Shown here piece after piece: positions 1-8,466 of a stretch of DNA of 39,882 nucleotides. Numbering within the stretch: the first letter of the stretch is position 1; each line of letters starts with the position of its first letter. Origin of the DNA: Acidisoma sp. L85 (lineage in GTDB: Bacteria > Pseudomonadota > Alphaproteobacteria > Acetobacterales > Acetobacteraceae); contig NZ_LMUQ01000061.1 in the NCBI RefSeq assembly GCF_009765865.1, positions 562,165 to 602,046 on the forward strand, in the 5' to 3' direction. The position numbers and the translations under genes were made by a program. The notes beneath the pieces were generated by a model that was not told where the DNA came from, made no database searches, and was given only the letters and a program-made list of their open reading frames with translations.

Positions 1-249
1 TTCATGCGGGGCTTGGAACAGCCGCAACCTACGCTTCCAAGTATGATCGTCAAAATCGATTTCTCGATATCGATCAATAGCGCCACTCTATCACGACCCC
101 CGCTGTGGAGGGCTCGGCTTAAACCTGGCGAGCTGGGGGGTTTCGAATCGACTGCAAGCCCTTACATGCGCTAACGCTGACCGATCGGTCAGCGCGCTGG
201 TTGAGCCGGCCCGGACTGGCGCCTCCTGCTTCCGCATCAAGGATACCTC
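1..249. other. Left-edge noncoding stretch
   Basis: No reading frame of convincing length or composition is visible here. The only clear structure is the palindrome at 175-194. The stretch probably holds the promoter of the efflux pair that begins at 250, and possibly the end or start of a gene outside the window. Confidence 0.5.
175..194. promoter_or_regulatory. Perfect 20-bp palindrome, probable TetR-type operator
   Basis: The sequence CGCTGACCGATCGGTCAGCG equals its own reverse complement over all 20 bases. It lies 55 bp upstream of the start codon of an EmrA-type efflux gene. Efflux operons of this kind are often controlled by TetR-family repressors, whose operators are palindromes of this size, and the GACCGATCGGTC core resembles known ones. 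No regulator gene lies inside the window, so it may sit just left of position 1. The operator role is an inference. Confidence 0.6.
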
Positions 250-1503
250 ATGGCTGAAGACGACGACGAGGCGCGGGCTGCCGGTCCAGACGACGAGAAG
301 AAAGCTGACTCCGGCCAGTCGAAGGGCGGTGACGCGGGGGGCGACAAAGCGAAGGACGGCAAGCAGGACGATCAGAAGGACCGCCGCACGCCCGCCCAGA
401 AGCAGGCCGACGAGCGCAAGGCGCGGCGGCGCAAAATCCTGATCCGGCTGATTTTCGTTCTCGTCCTGGTCATCGCCGCGATCGGCGCGTTTCTCTACTG
501 GTTTTCCATCCGCGACCTGATCGATACCGACGATGCCTATACCGAGGGCCGCGCGGTCACGATCGCGCCAAGGATTGCGGGCCAGGTCATAGCGCTCGAT
601 GTCAGCGACAACCAGCGCGTCCGGAAGGGCGATGTGCTGATCCGGATCGATCCACGCGACTACAAGACCGCGCTCGACAAAACGGCGGCGCAGCTTACCC
701 AGGCCCAGGCCCAGCTATCCTCGGCCCGGATCGACCTCGACAAGGCAGCGACCACCTATCCCGCCGATCTTCTCTCCGCGCAGGGCAGCCTGGAGCAAGC
801 GCAGGGTAACCTCGCTAACGCGCAATCCGACTTCAAGCGACAGCATGTAGTCGCCCGCGCCGCGACCACGCAGCAGCAGATCGACCAATCGACCGCCACG
901 CTCCGGCAGGCCGAGGGCCAGGTGAAGGTCGCCCAGGCCAAGGTCGATACGGCGAGTCTCGTGCAGCAGAACATCGACCAGGCGAGCGCCCGCGTGCAGC
1001 AGCTCCTGGGGTCGGAGCAGCAGGCCCAATCGCAATACGACCAGGCGAAGCTCAATCTTTCCTACACCGCCGTCCGTGCGCCGCAGGATGGCTGGGTGAC
1101 GCGCCGCAATGTCGAGGTCGGCTATTATCTTGAGGCTGGCCAGGGAATCATGTCGCTGGTGACGCCCGAAGTCTGGGTGATCGCCAATTACAAGGAGAAT
1201 CAGCTCAATCGCATGCGGCCTGGCCAGGTCGTGGACATCACGGTCGATGCCTATCCCGGCCTGCATCTCAAAGGCCATGTCGATAGCGTGCAGATGGGCT
1301 CCGGCAGCCGCTTCAGCACCTTCCCGGCCGAGAACGCGACCGGCAACTTCGTCAAGATCGTGCAGCGCGTGCCGGTAAAGATCGACATCGACCATGGGCT
1401 GGACCCCAATTTGCCGCTCCCCCTCGGCCTCTCGGTTGAGCCCACGATCAAGGTCAGGGAATACGTCCGAAACGGCGCGCAAAGTGAGCAGACCCAGCCG
1501 TGA
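250..1503 (+). CDS. emrA: HlyD/EmrA-family membrane fusion protein of a drug efflux pump
   Basis: The 417-residue protein is the periplasmic adaptor of a tripartite or MFS-linked efflux pump. It has a long charged cytoplasmic N-terminus (residues 1-62), one membrane segment (about 64-85), and then the family signature DTDDAYTEGR (about 92-101) followed by DNQRVRKGDVL, the first half of the biotinyl-lipoyl-like domain. Residues 140-270 are Ala/Gln-rich and predicted to form the coiled-coil hairpin. The second lipoyl half (VRAPQDGWV) and a beta-barrel domain follow. The start is supported by AAGGA seven bases upstream. The stop overlaps the GTG start of the transporter gene (GTGA), so the two are translationally coupled. 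The substrate cannot be told from sequence. The unusually long acidic/lysine-rich N-terminus is the only oddity. Confidence 0.9.
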   Translation: MAEDDDEARAAGPDDEKKADSGQSKGGDAGGDKAKDGKQDDQKDRRTPAQKQADERKARRRKILIRLIFVLVLVIAAIGAFLYWFSIRDLIDTDDAYTEGRAVTIAPRIAGQVIALDVSDNQRVRKGDVLIRIDPRDYKTALDKTAAQLTQAQAQLSSARIDLDKAATTYPADLLSAQGSLEQAQGNLANAQSDFKRQHVVARAATTQQQIDQSTATLRQAEGQVKVAQAKVDTASLVQQNIDQASARVQQLLGSEQQAQSQYDQAKLNLSYTAVRAPQDGWVTRRNVEVGYYLEAGQGIMSLVTPEVWVIANYKENQLNRMRPGQVVDITVDAYPGLHLKGHVDSVQMGSGSRFSTFPAENATGNFVKIVQRVPVKIDIDHGLDPNLPLPLGLSVEPTIKVREYVRNGAQSEQTQP

Positions 1504-3104
1504 GTGGTGCCGCTGCCGGGACGCATGACGAATCCGATGCCGCGTGGAAGCCGAAGGGCAACCCCTGGCTCATCGCCGTGGTGGTCACAATCGCGGCCTT
1601 CATGGAGATTCTCGACACCACCATCGTCAATGTCTCGCTGCCGCACATCGCGGGGTCGGTCTCGGCGAGCTATGACGACGCGACCTGGACACTGACCTCC
1701 TATCTCGTCGCCAACGGCATCGTGCTGCCGATCTCGGGCTTCATCGGCCGAGTCATCGGCCGCAAGCGCTACTTCCTGATCTGCATCGCGGCCTTCGTGG
1801 TCTGTTCCTTCCTCTGCGGCACGGCCACTTCGCTCGGCCAGATGGTGATCTATCGCCTGCTTCAGGGCTTCTTCGGCGGTGGGCTGCAACCGAACCAGCA
1901 GGCCATCATCCTCGACACTTTCGAGCCCAAGAAGCGCGGCGCGGCCTTCGGGGTGGTGGCCATCGCGGTGATTTTCGCGCCGGCGATCGGCCCGACACTC
2001 GGCGGCTGGCTGACCGATACCTATTCCTGGCGCTGGATCTTCTGGATCAACATCCCGGTCGGCGCGGTCGCGTTTTTCTCCGTTCTGGCGCTGGTCGAGG
2101 ATCCGCCCTGGGTGAAGCGGCAGAAGGCCAAGTTCATTGACACCGACTGGATCGGCCTCGGCCTCATCGCGCTCGGCCTCGGCTGCCTGCAGGTCATGAT
2201 GGACCGCGGCGAGGACGAGGACTGGTTCAGCTCACGCTTCATCGTGACCATGGGCGTTCTGGCGGCGATCGGGATCAGCGGCGCGATTGTCTGGCTGCTG
2301 ACCACGCCCAAGCCGGTGGTCGATCTGCTGGCCTTCAAGGACCGCAACTTCGCGGCCGGCGCGCTGATGATCACCGGGATCGGTGCCACGCTCTATTCCG
2401 GCGCCGTGCTGGTGCCGCAACTGGCACAGCAGGACCTGGGCTATACCGCGACCCTTGCCGGACTGATCCTGTCGCCCGGGGCGATCGCGATCGTCATATT
2501 GATACCCTTCGTGCAGCGGCTGCTGATGCCGAGAATCCAAACGCGATACCTTATCGCCTTCGGCTTCTTGCTGGTCGGGACGTCCTATCTGTATTCCAGC
2601 CTGATCGTGGTGCCGACGGTGGATTTCGCGACCCTGGTCTGGACCCGCATCTTTCAGGTCAGCGGCCTGGCTTTCCTGTTCGTGCCGGTCAGCACGATCA
2701 CCTATTCCACCTTGCCGCGCGCGCTGAACTCGGACGGCAGCGCGCTCTATGTCATGCTCCGCAACGTCGCCGGATCGATCGGCATCTCGCTCGCGACGGC
2801 CACGGTGACCAACCGGGTGCAGATCCACCAGGCGTATCTCGCCCAGTACATGACCGATCTGCACGAGCCCTATCGCCTGCTGGAACAAACCCTGAGAGGA
2901 AGCATACGGAGTTTCGGCTACGGGATGGGGCAGATCTCAGAGCTCGTTCCGGCGACGATCCTGCGGGATTTGCAGACCCAAGCCGCTGTGCTCGCCTATC
3001 GGGACGTTTTCATCTACTGCGCCATCGCGGCCTTCTGCGTGATCCCCTTCACCTTCATCTTCTCGCCAACCAAAAGCGGCGGCGGCGGGGGCGGAGGACA
3101 CTAG
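1500..3104 (+). CDS. emrB: DHA2-family (EmrB/QacA) MFS drug:proton antiporter
   Basis: The 534-residue inner-membrane protein has about 14 hydrophobic segments. This matches the 14-helix DHA2 branch of the major facilitator superfamily. Family features are DTTIVNVSLPHI in helix 1 (from about residue 39), a motif A-like loop GFIGRVIGRKRYF, and RLLQGFFGGGLQPNQQ around helix 4-5. The GTG start overlaps the TGA of the adaptor gene. With the adaptor it would form an EmrAB-type pump that exports hydrophobic compounds, presumably with an outer-membrane TolC-like partner encoded elsewhere. The C-terminus ends in a run of seven glycines and a histidine. Confidence 0.92.
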   Translation: MSGAAAGTHDESDAAWKPKGNPWLIAVVVTIAAFMEILDTTIVNVSLPHIAGSVSASYDDATWTLTSYLVANGIVLPISGFIGRVIGRKRYFLICIAAFVVCSFLCGTATSLGQMVIYRLLQGFFGGGLQPNQQAIILDTFEPKKRGAAFGVVAIAVIFAPAIGPTLGGWLTDTYSWRWIFWINIPVGAVAFFSVLALVEDPPWVKRQKAKFIDTDWIGLGLIALGLGCLQVMMDRGEDEDWFSSRFIVTMGVLAAIGISGAIVWLLTTPKPVVDLLAFKDRNFAAGALMITGIGATLYSGAVLVPQLAQQDLGYTATLAGLILSPGAIAIVILIPFVQRLLMPRIQTRYLIAFGFLLVGTSYLYSSLIVVPTVDFATLVWTRIFQVSGLAFLFVPVSTITYSTLPRALNSDGSALYVMLRNVAGSIGISLATATVTNRVQIHQAYLAQYMTDLHEPYRLLEQTLRGSIRSFGYGMGQISELVPATILRDLQTQAAVLAYRDVFIYCAIAAFCVIPFTFIFSPTKSGGGGGGGH

Positions 3105-3178
3105 CGCGCGGGGCCGTCTCGTCTTGACCCGCGCCAGCGCAGGCGTGCACATCCCCCAAACGCCACCGAGGTTTCCAC

Positions 3179-3490
3179 ATGACGGCAGACGACGACATCC
3201 CGACCCAGCGCGCCGAGGCGCTCGTGGTGCGGCTTCGCAATGAGGGGCATCACACCGAGGCGGACCGCGTACAGGAAATGCTCGACCGCCACGCGATACC
3301 GAGTGACGACGACCTGCCGGCCGAGCAGGTCCGCCACAGCTTCCTGCACGGCCTGCGCGACGTCTGCCAGGCCATCCTGACGGCGATCGAGGCGATCGAC
3401 CCTTCCTCCGGCACCGCGATCGAGGAACTCCGCCTCGAAGTCGACAAGCGCCTCTTCCCCCATGGCGTTCACGACGAGGAGCCGATTTAG
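3179..3490 (+). CDS. Small acidic helical protein of unknown function
   Basis: This 103-residue protein has no signal peptide or membrane segment. It is rich in Asp, Glu and Arg and looks helical, with two likely helices (about 10-38 and 47-70). I do not recognise a family. A good ribosome-binding site (GAGG seven bases before ATG) and codon use like its neighbours support it as a real gene. It follows the efflux transporter by 74 bp on the same strand and meets the DUF4239 gene tail to tail with an 8-bp gap. It may be the last gene of the efflux operon, but nothing in it suggests a transport role. Confidence 0.65.
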   Translation: MTADDDIPTQRAEALVVRLRNEGHHTEADRVQEMLDRHAIPSDDDLPAEQVRHSFLHGLRDVCQAILTAIEAIDPSSGTAIEELRLEVDKRLFPHGVHDEEPI

Positions 3491-3498
3491 GCTCCGTC

Positions 3499-4380
3499 CT
3501 ATGGCGCCGGCGTGCCCTGGCCGGTGGTCGTGCCGGTTGCGGCAATGGGATCGGTCGCGGTCCGGCCGTCATCGGGCGCCAGCATATGGGCGAGCGCATC
3601 CCGCTCCGGCCCGCTGGAGATCGTGAAAAAGCCGTTGTCGAAAAGCGTGTTGAGGTCGACCACAACGAAAAGTGCCGAGGTCAGCGAAACCGCGCTGAGC
3701 AGAATCACCGCACCGGCGAGATAGTTGAACGGCGCACTCAGCCCGAAACACAGAAAGATCACCGCCAGCCAGAAGACCAGCACGACCACAAATGGCGTGG
3801 AGAGCTGCGCCTGCAACGCCGAGATCAACTGCCAGCGCTGGCTCAGCACGTTCTGCATCTGATGCTCGCAGTCCAGCTGGTCGCGCTTCTGCTGCGGTGT
3901 TGTAACCGGAAGTGCGTGGATACCGCGGCCCACCTGCGTCAGAAGGCGGCCCAGGAACGTACTTTCCTCCGTCATGTCAGACGCCGAGCTCGGCACGACG
4001 CGAGGATAATAGTTGCCGGGCGGAGCTTTTTCACTCGTCCAAGTCGAGGCGATCGCGCTCGCAGTATAGGTCCGCAGCTGTGCCCTGATGGCATCGGCCC
4101 CCGGCCCGTAGTCGCGCAGACTAAGGTCAAGCTGCACTAGCGCGATTGAATAGCTGCGGAACTGGGCGGCGGCGTCGTCGAAGCTTGCCTTGGCCGAGGT
4201 AATGAGCAGGCCAAGAACGATGGCCGCGAAGGTGACGAGCATCGTCACCGTCACCTGAAGCAACTCGATGGTTTCCCGTGTTTTGTGCCGCTCGCTCAGC
4301 AACGGCCGGATGACGATGCCGGCGCCGCTCGCGGCGAGAAACAGAACCAGAGCGCCGAGGGTGATCCAAGGGGAAGTCAG
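3499..4380 (-). CDS. DUF4239 (bestrophin-like) membrane protein, probably starting at CTG
   Basis: The reading frame encodes a membrane protein with segments at ETIELLQVTVTMLVTFAAIV and a C-terminal pair (FVVVLVFWLAVIFLCFGLSA and the following hydrophobic stretch), separated by a soluble middle domain. This is the arrangement of DUF4239, a family related to bestrophin-like channels; its function is unknown. The first standard start is TTG at 4302, but the frame stays open back to a TGA at 4404. The extra codons encode a further membrane helix, as usual for this family. No ATG, GTG or TTG lies there, but CTG at 4380-4378 has AGGAGG nine bases upstream (4395-4390). I therefore extend the gene to 293 residues from that CTG. 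The extension is well supported; the exact start codon is an inference. Confidence 0.7.
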   Translation of the reverse strand: MTSPWITLGALVLFLAASGAGIVIRPLLSERHKTRETIELLQVTVTMLVTFAAIVLGLLITSAKASFDDAAAQFRSYSIALVQLDLSLRDYGPGADAIRAQLRTYTASAIASTWTSEKAPPGNYYPRVVPSSASDMTEESTFLGRLLTQVGRGIHALPVTTPQQKRDQLDCEHQMQNVLSQRWQLISALQAQLSTPFVVVLVFWLAVIFLCFGLSAPFNYLAGAVILLSAVSLTSALFVVVDLNTLFDNGFFTISSGPERDALAHMLAPDDGRTATDPIAATGTTTGQGTPAP

Positions 4381-4690
4381 GCCCGCTCTCCTCCTAGGTC
4401 GTCAGCGCGCGGCGAAGGCTAAACGGCGCGGCGGCGCCGTGTCCAATCACGGTGCGAGCGCGTGGCGATCTGATATTGAACCGCGACCCAGAGATCCGTC
4501 ATGGCACGCGAAGGCGTGCCATCCACGCCTTGCCTTCGTAACGCAAGCGAAGGCGTGGATGCTCGGCCTTCGCCGAGCATGACGTGGTGGAATGGACACA
4601 GCGCGAACCTGAGACAATCTGCTCAAAAGGGCCGAAGTGGATGAGAGGGCGCTATCTCCACCCCTCCGTGCAACGGAGCGGAAGGCTAAG
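4381..4690. other. Intergenic stretch holding a structured repeat
   Basis: No gene is visible. The stretch contains the ribosome-binding site of the DUF4239 gene (4390-4395), the cloverleaf-type repeat at 4498-4583, and a small perfect hairpin just past the prfB stop (CTCCGT at 4664-4669 pairing with ACGGAG at 4673-4678, loop GCA). That hairpin has no T-tract, so a terminator role is only possible. Confidence 0.6.
4498..4583 (+). repeat. Dispersed structured repeat, copy 1 (three-armed cloverleaf)
   Basis: Three adjacent hairpins can be drawn. Arm 1 is TGGCACGC-GAAG-GCGTGCCA (4502-4521). Arm 2 pairs TCCACGCCTT (4522-4531) with AAGGCGTGGA (4550-4559). Arm 3 is TGCTCGGC-CTTC-GCCGAGCA (4560-4579). 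The outside is closed by GTCA (4498-4501) with TGAC (4580-4583). A near-identical copy in inverted orientation lies at 19782-19866. The element sits between the prfB stop and the DUF4239 start. It is a REP- or MITE-like intergenic repeat by appearance; I do not recognise a named family. Confidence 0.85.
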
Positions 4691-5822
4691 CTAACGCGCG
4701 GAGGCGCTTGCCTCGCTGCGCGTGGCGCCGACGCGGGCGGCGAGGGCGGCGGCCATGAATTCGTCGAGGTCGCCATCCAGCACCGCTGCCGGATTGCCGC
4801 GCTCGACATTGGTCCGCAGGTCTTTCACGAGCTGATAGGGTGCCAGCACGTAGCTGCGGATCTGATGGCCCCAGCCGATATCCGTCTTCGACGCGGCCAC
4901 CGCATCGGCGGCGGCTTCCTGCTTCTGCAGCTCCGCCTCGTACATCCGCGCCTTCAGCATCGCCATGGCGGTCGCGCGGTTGCGATGCTGGCTGCGGTCG
5001 GTCTGACAGGCAACGACGATGCCGGTCGGGATATGGGTGATCCGGATCGCGCTTTCGGTCTTGTTGACGTGCTGGCCGCCAGCGCCGGACGCCCGGAAGG
5101 TATCGACTTTGAGGTCCGCCGGGTTGATCTCGATCTCGATCGTGTCGTCCACCACGGGATAGACCCAGACGCTCGCGAAGCTGGTCTGGCGCCGGGCCGC
5201 CGCATCGAAAGGGCTGATACGAACGAGACGATGCACTCCGGCCTCGGTCTTGAGCCAGCCATAAGCGCTGGGACCGGTCACCTGCATGGTCACCGACTTG
5301 ATACCGGCCTGCTCGCCCTCGGAGGTTTCGAGGAACTGCACCTTGTAGCCGTGTTGCTCGGCCCAGCGCAGATACATGCGCTGGAGCATCTCGGCCCAAT
5401 CCTGCGCCTCAGTGCCGCCGGCACCGGCGTTGATCTCGAGATAGGCGTCGTTGGCATCGGCCTCGCCGGACAACAGGCTCTCGATCTCCAGGCGCTTGGA
5501 GGTCTCGGCCAAGCGGTTGAGGCTCGCGAGAGACTCGGCAACGATGCCCGCATCGCCCTCGCTCTCGCCCATTTCGATGAGGCCCACCGCATCGGCCACG
5601 TCACGCTCGAGCGCGCGCAGCCCGTCGATGCTGGTGGCAAGCCGCGTGCGCTCCCGCAGCATCACCTGCGCGGCAGAGGAATCATTCCAGAGGGCGGGGT
5701 CTTCGGCGAGGGTGTTCAGCTCGTCGAGGCGAGCGACGGCGACATCCCAGTCAAAGATGCCTCCTCAGCAGTGCCACCGACTGCTTGATCTGTTCGGAGA
5801 GGGCGTCGGATTCCGCGGACAT
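4691..5822 (-). CDS. prfB: Peptide chain release factor 2, expressed by programmed +1 frameshift
   Basis: RF2 recognises UGA and UAA stop codons and triggers peptide release on the ribosome. The zero frame begins at ATG 5822-5820 and runs 23 codons ([11 protein letters not shown]...RRHL) to an in-frame TGA at 5753-5751. A +1 shift at CTT-TGA-C continues into a long frame that carries the stop-codon tripeptide SPF (in [11 protein letters not shown]) and the catalytic GGQ (in [12 protein letters not shown]). The joined product is 376 residues, close to the usual 365-375. The frameshift site has its own upstream Shine-Dalgarno-like AGGAGG, as in the classical autoregulated prfB. An annotation that ignores the shift would begin falsely at 5665 and lose the N-terminus. 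The gene lies 55 bp downstream of the PBP1A gene on the same strand. Confidence 0.96.
5750..5765 (-). promoter_or_regulatory. prfB programmed +1 frameshift signal
   Basis: Read on the minus strand the site is AGGAGG (5765-5760), CAT, CTT (5756-5754), TGA (5753-5751), C (5750). This matches the well-known RF2 recoding signal: an internal Shine-Dalgarno element three bases before a slippery CTT followed by a UGAC stop context. Low RF2 slows termination at the UGA and favours the shift, so RF2 regulates its own synthesis. Confidence 0.95.
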
Positions 5823-5877
5823 TGGCTTTCAATCACGGCAAAGGGGGAGGCGGCCGAAGGAGCGGCGCGATGGCGCG

Positions 5878-8466
5878 CTAATAAAGGCCGCCCACCGCGT
5901 TGTCGAGACCACCGCTGCTGCCGCTGGAACCGCCGCCGCCGCTGGTATCCGGCGCACTGCCTTGCGCCACACTCACGCTGCCGCCGCCGCTTTCGTTAGT
6001 CTTGAAGGCCTCCATAATCCCGCCGGTACTGCGCAGGCTGACGCCGGGCGGCAGGGTGAACGGAATCTGCGGCTGATCCTTGAGCGCCACGGTCATGTAG
6101 CGATTCCAGATCGGACCGGCGACGGTGGCACCCTGCTCGTTGTCGCCGAGGCTCTGGGGCTGGTCGAAGCCGACCCAGACGGAGGTCATCCGGGTGGGCG
6201 TGAAACCGGTGAACCAGGCGTCCTGGAAGTTCTCGGTCGTGCCGGTCTTACCGGCGACCTGCCAGGCGGCGAGACCCGCGTTCGCCACACGGCCGGTGCC
6301 GCGCACCATCACTCCCTTCATCATGGTGACGAGCTGCGCGACGCTCGCGGGGTCGGCGAGCTGCGCCCCGCCATAGGTCAGCGCAGGCGGCTGATCCATC
6401 GCGGGGGCGGCGCAGTTGTCACAACCGGTGCCGGGGGCGCGGTAGATGATATTGCCCTGCGCATCCTCGACCCGATCGATGAAGCTCGGCGCAACCTGGC
6501 GCCCCATCTGGCTGAATTCCGCATAGGCGGTGCCGAGCCTGAGCATCGTCGTCTCGATGGCGCCAAGAACCGCCGGGTAGAGCAGCGGCATCTTATCGAC
6601 CACGCCAAAATCCTGCGCGGTCTTGGCGACAGATGACAGGCCCAGCCGCGCCGCGAGATGCAGGGTCGCGAGGTTGATCGATTGCTCCAGCGCCACATGC
6701 AGCGGAATCGGGCCGAGGAAGCCTTCCTCGTAATTGCCGGGGCGGTATTCGCCGGCGGAGCCCATGTTCACCACGAAAGGCGCGTCCAGCACGCTCGCAT
6801 CCGGCGCGATATTCTGCTCCATGGCTGTCAGATAGACGAGCGGCTTGAAGCTACTGCCCGGCTGGCGCTGCGCCTGGGTCACGCGGTTGAACTGGCTGAG
6901 ATCATGGCTCCAGCCGCCCACCATGGCCAGAACCCGGCCGGTCGATGGGTCCATGCTCAGCAGCGCGCCTTGAACCTGCGGGATCTGGCGCAATGCGACA
7001 TCCTCGGAACCCGGCTCGTCCGAGGGCTGGATCATCACGACATCGCCCGGCTTGACGACATCCGCCATGCGGCGAGGGCCAGGGCCGAGGTTGGTGCCGA
7101 AGGGTCCGGCATGGCGCGCCCAGCGGACACCCGCGAAGCGCAGGTCGCCGCGATGGCGTGCGGCGCCGGGATCGCGCGCGTTGGCGCCAGGATCGAGCCA
7201 GCCGATGGAGGCCTGCACCGGCGTCTCCGCCAGCACCACGCCGAGGCGCCAATCCGGCAGAATGCCCGGCGGGACCTGCACGGCGGCGAGCGCAGGGCCC
7301 CAATCGCCGGTGGTGATATCGATCTGCGTCACCGGGCCGCGCCAGCCGTCATGGCTGCGATCGTATTCGGTGAGGCCGCGGCGCAGCGAGGTCTCGGCGG
7401 CCGCCTGCAGGGTCGGGTTGAAGCTGGTATGGACGACGAGGCCGCCATCGGTCGCCCGCTTCTCGCCGAACAGCGCGACGAGCTGCTGGCGCACCGTATC
7501 GACGAAGTAGCCGGCCCCGGCGACCGTTGCCGGACGGCTGGCGGCACGCGGCACCAGAGGCTCGGCCTTGGCGGCGACCGCCTGCTCATGGGTGATGGCG
7601 CCGTCATCCGCCATGCGGTCGATCACCCAGTTGCGCCGCGTCAGCGCCGCCTGAGGCTGATGATAGGGGTCGTAGTTGTTGGGCGCCTTGGGCAGCGAGG
7701 CGAGCATCGCATCCTGCGCGATGCTCAGCTGGTCGAGCGGCTTGCCGAAATAGGTTCCGGCCGCCGAAGTCACGCCATAGGACTGCTCGCCGAGATAGAT
7801 CTCGTTGAGATAGATCTCGAGCACGCGTTGCTTGCTCATCGCCCGGTCGATGCGCAAGGCGAGGATCGCTTCTTTGATCTTCGTGCCAAAATTGATGTGA
7901 TTCTGTAGCAGAATGTTCTTGGCGACCTGCTGCGTGATGGTCGAGGCGCCAATCGGCCGCTTGCCGCTGCCCATCTTGGCGATATCGGTCACCGCCGCGC
8001 GTGCGATGGCGACGGGGTCGATGCCGGGGTGGTGCCAGTAGTTCTGATCCTCGGCCGAGATGAAGGCCTGGGCGAGCTGCGGCGGGATATCGGCGAAGGG
8101 CGTGTAGATGCGGCGCTCGGTCGCGAGTTCCGCCATGAGCTGCATGTCGCTGGCATAGATGCGGCTCATCACCGGCGGCTGATAGGTCCGCAGCCCATCC
8201 ACGCCCGGCAGGTCGGCCGTGTAACGGTGGAAGACCGCGTAGCCAGCAATGCCGCCACCGACCACGAGGACGCCCGCTAGGGCAAAGAGGCTTGTGACCG
8301 CACGAGCGGCAACCAGCCCAAGGCCGGTCCGGGCGCGCTTGCGGCTATTACGTGGGCGCTTCTCACGCCCACCGCCGATTTGCGGTGCGACGGGCGCGGG
8401 CGGCCTAACCCCATCTTGGCTAGGGCGCGGCATCATGGGATCGCCGGCTCTCAATGGCCCGGGCAT
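5878..8466 (-). CDS. mrcA: Bifunctional penicillin-binding protein 1A (transglycosylase/transpeptidase)
   Basis: The 862-residue enzyme polymerises and cross-links peptidoglycan at the inner membrane. A basic, proline-rich cytoplasmic tail (1-50) precedes one membrane helix (about 52-78). The GT51 domain carries SAEDQNYWHHPGID, with the catalytic Glu at about 139, and GASTITQQVAKN (about 173-184). The transpeptidase domain has SSFK (538-541), SIN (596-598) and KTGT further on, the three standard active-site motifs. The C-terminus is a Gly/Ser-rich tail. Length fits class A PBPs of alphaproteobacteria, where the gene commonly precedes prfB as here. Met11 and Met12 are alternative starts. The amidase gene often found upstream is absent. 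Confidence 0.93.
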   Translation of the reverse strand: MPGPLRAGDPMMPRPSQDGVRPPAPVAPQIGGGREKRPRNSRKRARTGLGLVAARAVTSLFALAGVLVVGGGIAGYAVFHRYTADLPGVDGLRTYQPPVMSRIYASDMQLMAELATERRIYTPFADIPPQLAQAFISAEDQNYWHHPGIDPVAIARAAVTDIAKMGSGKRPIGASTITQQVAKNILLQNHINFGTKIKEAILALRIDRAMSKQRVLEIYLNEIYLGEQSYGVTSAAGTYFGKPLDQLSIAQDAMLASLPKAPNNYDPYHQPQAALTRRNWVIDRMADDGAITHEQAVAAKAEPLVPRAASRPATVAGAGYFVDTVRQQLVALFGEKRATDGGLVVHTSFNPTLQAAAETSLRRGLTEYDRSHDGWRGPVTQIDITTGDWGPALAAVQVPPGILPDWRLGVVLAETPVQASIGWLDPGANARDPGAARHRGDLRFAGVRWARHAGPFGTNLGPGPRRMADVVKPGDVVMIQPSDEPGSEDVALRQIPQVQGALLSMDPSTGRVLAMVGGWSHDLSQFNRVTQAQRQPGSSFKPLVYLTAMEQNIAPDASVLDAPFVVNMGSAGEYRPGNYEEGFLGPIPLHVALEQSINLATLHLAARLGLSSVAKTAQDFGVVDKMPLLYPAVLGAIETTMLRLGTAYAEFSQMGRQVAPSFIDRVEDAQGNIIYRAPGTGCDNCAAPAMDQPPALTYGGAQLADPASVAQLVTMMKGVMVRGTGRVANAGLAAWQVAGKTGTTENFQDAWFTGFTPTRMTSVWVGFDQPQSLGDNEQGATVAGPIWNRYMTVALKDQPQIPFTLPPGVSLRSTGGIMEAFKTNESGGGSVSVAQGSAPDTSGGGGSSGSSGGLDNAVGGLY

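Noticed and set aside
139-165. TTTCGAATC, resembling a tRNA T-loop
   Set aside because: There is no matching stem and no other tRNA arm in the surrounding sequence.
715-1482. Long minus-strand open frame across the EmrA gene
   Set aside because: It is antisense to a gene with clear family motifs; long open antisense frames are expected in GC-rich coding DNA.
6658-7908. Plus-strand frame of 416 codons
   Set aside because: It is antisense to the PBP1A gene, whose catalytic motifs are all present.
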